A stretch of 7,076 bases of DNA from NCBI GenBank assembly GCA_005888675.1, contig VBBA01000022.1, forward strand, positions 1 to 7,076, written 5' to 3'. The position numbers and the translations under genes were made by a program. Numbering within the stretch: the stretch's first letter is position 1; each line of letters begins with the position of its first letter. Shown in pieces: positions 5,819 through 7,076 of the stretch. The notes under the pieces were generated by a model. The model was given only the letters and a program-made list of their open reading frames with translations, made no database searches and was not told the origin of the DNA. Source of the stretch: Candidatus Bathyarchaeota archaeon (GTDB taxonomy: Archaea > Thermoproteota > Bathyarchaeia > 40CM-2-53-6).

Positions 5819-6361
5819 TTAGTCTTTCAATGCTCGGAAGACGCCAGCGGCCTTGGAACTGCTTACTAGCTTGACTGTAATGGGATCGTGGTTGCCGACG
5901 ATTCCGATTCTTAGCACCGCAATTCGTTTCCTCCACCACATCCCAAGCAAGGCTCCAAGGAATATTGCACTTATCGCAATAACAACGTAGTCGTACGGGT
6001 AGAGAGGAAGTGCCATGCGTTGTTGACCCGGGAACCACCACACTAGAGCGGCGCCTGATCCCGCTAGGATTGCCAGTGTCAATTGGGGAATTATACTCTT
6101 AGTGATCAGTTCTAGGGTGCTGATATTTGTATGGGGGACATTAACGATGGCTTCTCCAAGGGTAAACCTCTTCCCAACAAGGAGTCGGGATTGCGTAACG
6201 TAAATGTTGTAATTGACGCCCGAGCACTCGGCGAGGATGTTCTCGTCACCGACCAGGCGTTTGAGGTTGCTCAACCCTTCGGACGTTAATCTACCAACAA
6301 GCACAGAATCTATTACCATGTTGTAACTGAGACGCCTGAAACTGGAGAATCCACGCGACAA
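5819..6361 (-). CDS. PH-like domain membrane protein, function unknown
   Basis: The first part has the pattern of a bacterial/archaeal PH-like domain. ENILAECSGVNYNIYVTQSR (40-59), LLVGKRF and IVNVPHTNISTLELI (72-86) match the strand order in which a Y-IYVT-RLL motif is followed by an I-V-H-NIS-LE motif. Two hydrophobic segments follow, about 89-110 and 124-143, then a final strand-helix unit (DPITVKLVSSSKAAGVFRAL) that could complete the PH fold, so the membrane pair may be inserted in the domain. The longest form starts at TTG 6361 with 180 residues; ATG 6319 gives 166 residues and matches the expected domain start better. No clear Shine-Dalgarno supports either. The stop is 37 bases before trmI. 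No enzymatic motif is seen; a membrane-associated scaffold role is only inferred. Confidence 0.75.
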   Translation of the reverse strand: MSRGFSSFRRLSYNMVIDSVLVGRLTSEGLSNLKRLVGDENILAECSGVNYNIYVTQSRLLVGKRFTLGEAIVNVPHTNISTLELITKSIIPQLTLAILAGSGAALVWWFPGQQRMALPLYPYDYVVIAISAIFLGALLGMWWRKRIAVLRIGIVGNHDPITVKLVSSSKAAGVFRALKD

Positions 6362-6401
6362 CTAGTCTTCTACGGCAATCTTTGAAGTCTGAGCTCTAAC
6401 T

Positions 6402-6440
6402 CCAGGGAAATTGGCTTGTAAACACAAGCTCTAGTCCTGG
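6402..6440. repeat. Imperfect hairpin between two minus-strand genes
   Basis: A perfect 6-bp stem GCTTGT/ACAAGC (6414-6419 and 6424-6429) closes a 4-base loop. It is flanked by a 5-bp outer pair CCAGG/CCTGG (6402-6406 and 6436-6440), separated by an interior loop of 7 and 6 bases. It lies 13 bases beyond the stop of the 42-aa candidate gene and about 40 bases before the longest start of the PH-like gene. No T-tract follows on either strand, so it is not a standard terminator. It could be a leader structure, a processing site or a protein-binding site. The stems were found by eye; stability was not calculated. Confidence 0.4.
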
Positions 6441-6452
6441 TTTAATCGTAAT

Positions 6453-6581
6453 CTACCCGGGGGGGAGTTTATTTCGGAAATACTCTGACAATTTTGTAGA
6501 ATCAGCCACGAAGCCTCGTGCCTCGAAATCGGGGCAATGACCCGGGAGGGCAGGACGTACCTCGTAGTCTATGTCGACCAT
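6453..6581 (-). CDS. Candidate small protein, 42 aa, unrecognised
   Basis: An ATG at 6579-6581 opens 42 codons ending in TAG, starting MVDIDYEVRPALPGHCPDF and continuing through GFVADSTKLSEYFRNKLPPG. The composition is protein-like (balanced charges, aromatic residues, few rare runs), and a GGAGAGG Shine-Dalgarno sits 6 bases upstream. It follows the AMMECR1-family gene by 98 bases on the same strand. Near the end, seven C in a row (minus strand, 6459-6465) lie just before the GGG TAG. A one-base slip there would extend the frame by only a few residues, so a truncated longer gene is not evident. No domain is recognised. The region from 6362 to 6679 otherwise holds only the hairpin above and weak promoter-like AT-rich stretches. 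Confidence 0.5.
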   Translation of the reverse strand: MVDIDYEVRPALPGHCPDFEARGFVADSTKLSEYFRNKLPPG

Positions 6582-6587
6582 GTCGTT

Positions 6588-6594
6588 CCTCTCC
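6588..6594 (-). promoter_or_regulatory. Shine-Dalgarno of the 42-aa candidate gene
   Basis: GGAGAGG on the minus strand, 6 bases before the ATG at 6579-6581. It is the main reason for believing that the short frame downstream is translated. Confidence 0.5.
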
Positions 6595-6640
6595 GCACTC
6601 TCTCACATGTCATCGTGTGACTCGCCAACCTTGCAAGATC

Positions 6641-6651
6641 CAAAATAGACT
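6641..6651 (-). promoter_or_regulatory. Weak TATA-like element downstream of the AMMECR1-family gene
   Basis: The minus strand reads AGTCTATTTTG in the 98-base gap before the 42-aa candidate gene. Transcription would start near 6619 and give a leader of about 38 bases that contains the Shine-Dalgarno. The match to the archaeal TATA consensus is poor, so this is tentative. Confidence 0.2.
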
Positions 6652-6679
6652 TTCAACAGTCCTCTCTCGATCTTCGTTT

Positions 6680-7076
6680 TCAGCGCTGACCATCTAGGAT
6701 TTTGTTGACTGTGCGCCCGTTTGGGGCCTCTTCAGAAAAGATCTGACCAGTGAATCTAAACAATTTCACCCCTCCAGAAAGCCACGCGTCCGGCGGTAAA
6801 CCGGCCTTAAGGCAACAATTTGTGACGAAATCTTCCTTATCGAAGCCCTCATCAACGGCCACTTGTGGCAACAATAAACCGCTTTGACCGTATCCGTCCA
6901 CAATCAAGCCGTGTCTACCGACAACGACCAAATCTTTCAATTCTGCAACGCTATTGGCTTGTATTTCTTCAAGCGGTGAAAGCACCGTTAACTCAAGGCA
7001 GTCTCTGAGACGAAACTCCAGCAGAGTTATGGGGTTAAATCTGGGATCAGAGGTGGCCGCAAGAATTCCAGCTTGG
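6680..7076 (-). CDS. AMMECR1-family protein (5' end beyond window)
   Basis: The frame is open from the right edge to a TGA at 6680-6682 and gives 131 residues of the C-terminal part. AMMECR1 proteins are small, conserved from archaea to humans, and of unknown biochemical function. In archaea they are often found near MEMO-like or radical SAM genes. Visible family landmarks are SDPRFNPITLLEF near the edge, ELTVLSPLEEI, GRHGLIVDGYGQSGLLLPQV, FDKEDFVTNCCLKAGLPPDAWL and KLFRFTGQIFSEEAPNG. The LRGCIG motif expected in the N-terminal half lies outside the window. A GTG at 6983-6985 is internal (the V of ELTVLSP) and is not the start. No frameshift or damage is seen. Confidence 0.92.
   Translation of the reverse strand, partial: QAGILAATSDPRFNPITLLEFRLRDCLELTVLSPLEEIQANSVAELKDLVVVGRHGLIVDGYGQSGLLLPQVAVDEGFDKEDFVTNCCLKAGLPPDAWLSGGVKLFRFTGQIFSEEAPNGRTVNKILDGQR

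Noticed and set aside
5796..6041. 81-codon minus-strand frame overlapping the PH-like gene in another frame
   Set aside because: It is Cys/Arg-rich shadow composition over the clear hydrophobic segments and C-terminal PH-like part of the real frame.
6507..6520. CACGA-AGCC-TCGTG inverted repeat as a terminator or operator
   Set aside because: It is a 5-bp stem with no T-tract, and lies within the 42-aa candidate frame; this could arise by chance.
6488..6621. 44-codon plus-strand open frame (with ATG at 6537) opposite the 42-aa candidate
   Set aside because: It lacks a Shine-Dalgarno at the ATG and shows weaker composition than the minus-strand frame, which has GGAGAGG at proper spacing.

Overview
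This window is a compact stretch of archaeal chromosome. An archaeal origin follows from the set of families present: a type II (archaeal/eukaryotic) methionine aminopeptidase, an archaeal/eukaryotic-type tryptophanyl-tRNA synthetase, an Sm-like (LSm/SmAP) protein, a NucS/EndoMS mismatch endonuclease, an archaeal TrmI tRNA m1A methyltransferase and an AMMECR1-family protein. TATA-like boxes, very short intergenic gaps and frequent TTG starts fit this. The exact lineage cannot be read safely from the window. The protein style suggests the TACK side (Bathyarchaeia or Nitrososphaeria-like) rather than a halophile or methanogen, but that is inference.

Layout. Positions 1-120 hold the 3' end of an unrecognised plus-strand gene, followed by a plus-strand membrane protein with a C-terminal zinc ribbon (163-576). 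Its 3' end overlaps by 12 bases with the convergent minus-strand block map (565-1485) and trpS (1492-2646), which are 6 bases apart. Upstream on the same strand are LSm (2807-3046) with its own TATA box, a 46-residue zinc-finger gene (3113-3253) and a class I SAM methyltransferase (3277-3897). Divergent from the methyltransferase is nucS (3969-4676, plus strand). Beyond it, again on the minus strand, lie a two-TM small membrane protein (4689-4961), trmI (4999-5781), a PH-like membrane protein (5819-6361), a candidate 42-residue gene with a good Shine-Dalgarno (6453-6581) and the 3' part of an AMMECR1-family gene that runs off the right edge (6680-7076).

Functional theme. Most recognisable genes serve information processing: tRNA charging (TrpRS), tRNA modification (TrmI), N-terminal methionine removal from new proteins (MetAP), RNA binding (LSm) and mismatch-directed DNA cleavage (NucS). 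Small uncharacterised membrane and zinc proteins sit between them. I see no CRISPR array, insertion sequence, phage gene, rRNA or tRNA gene. No large novel system is evident. The items most worth a second look are the two short genes, an imperfect hairpin at 6402-6440, and a PCNA-box-like C-terminus on NucS.
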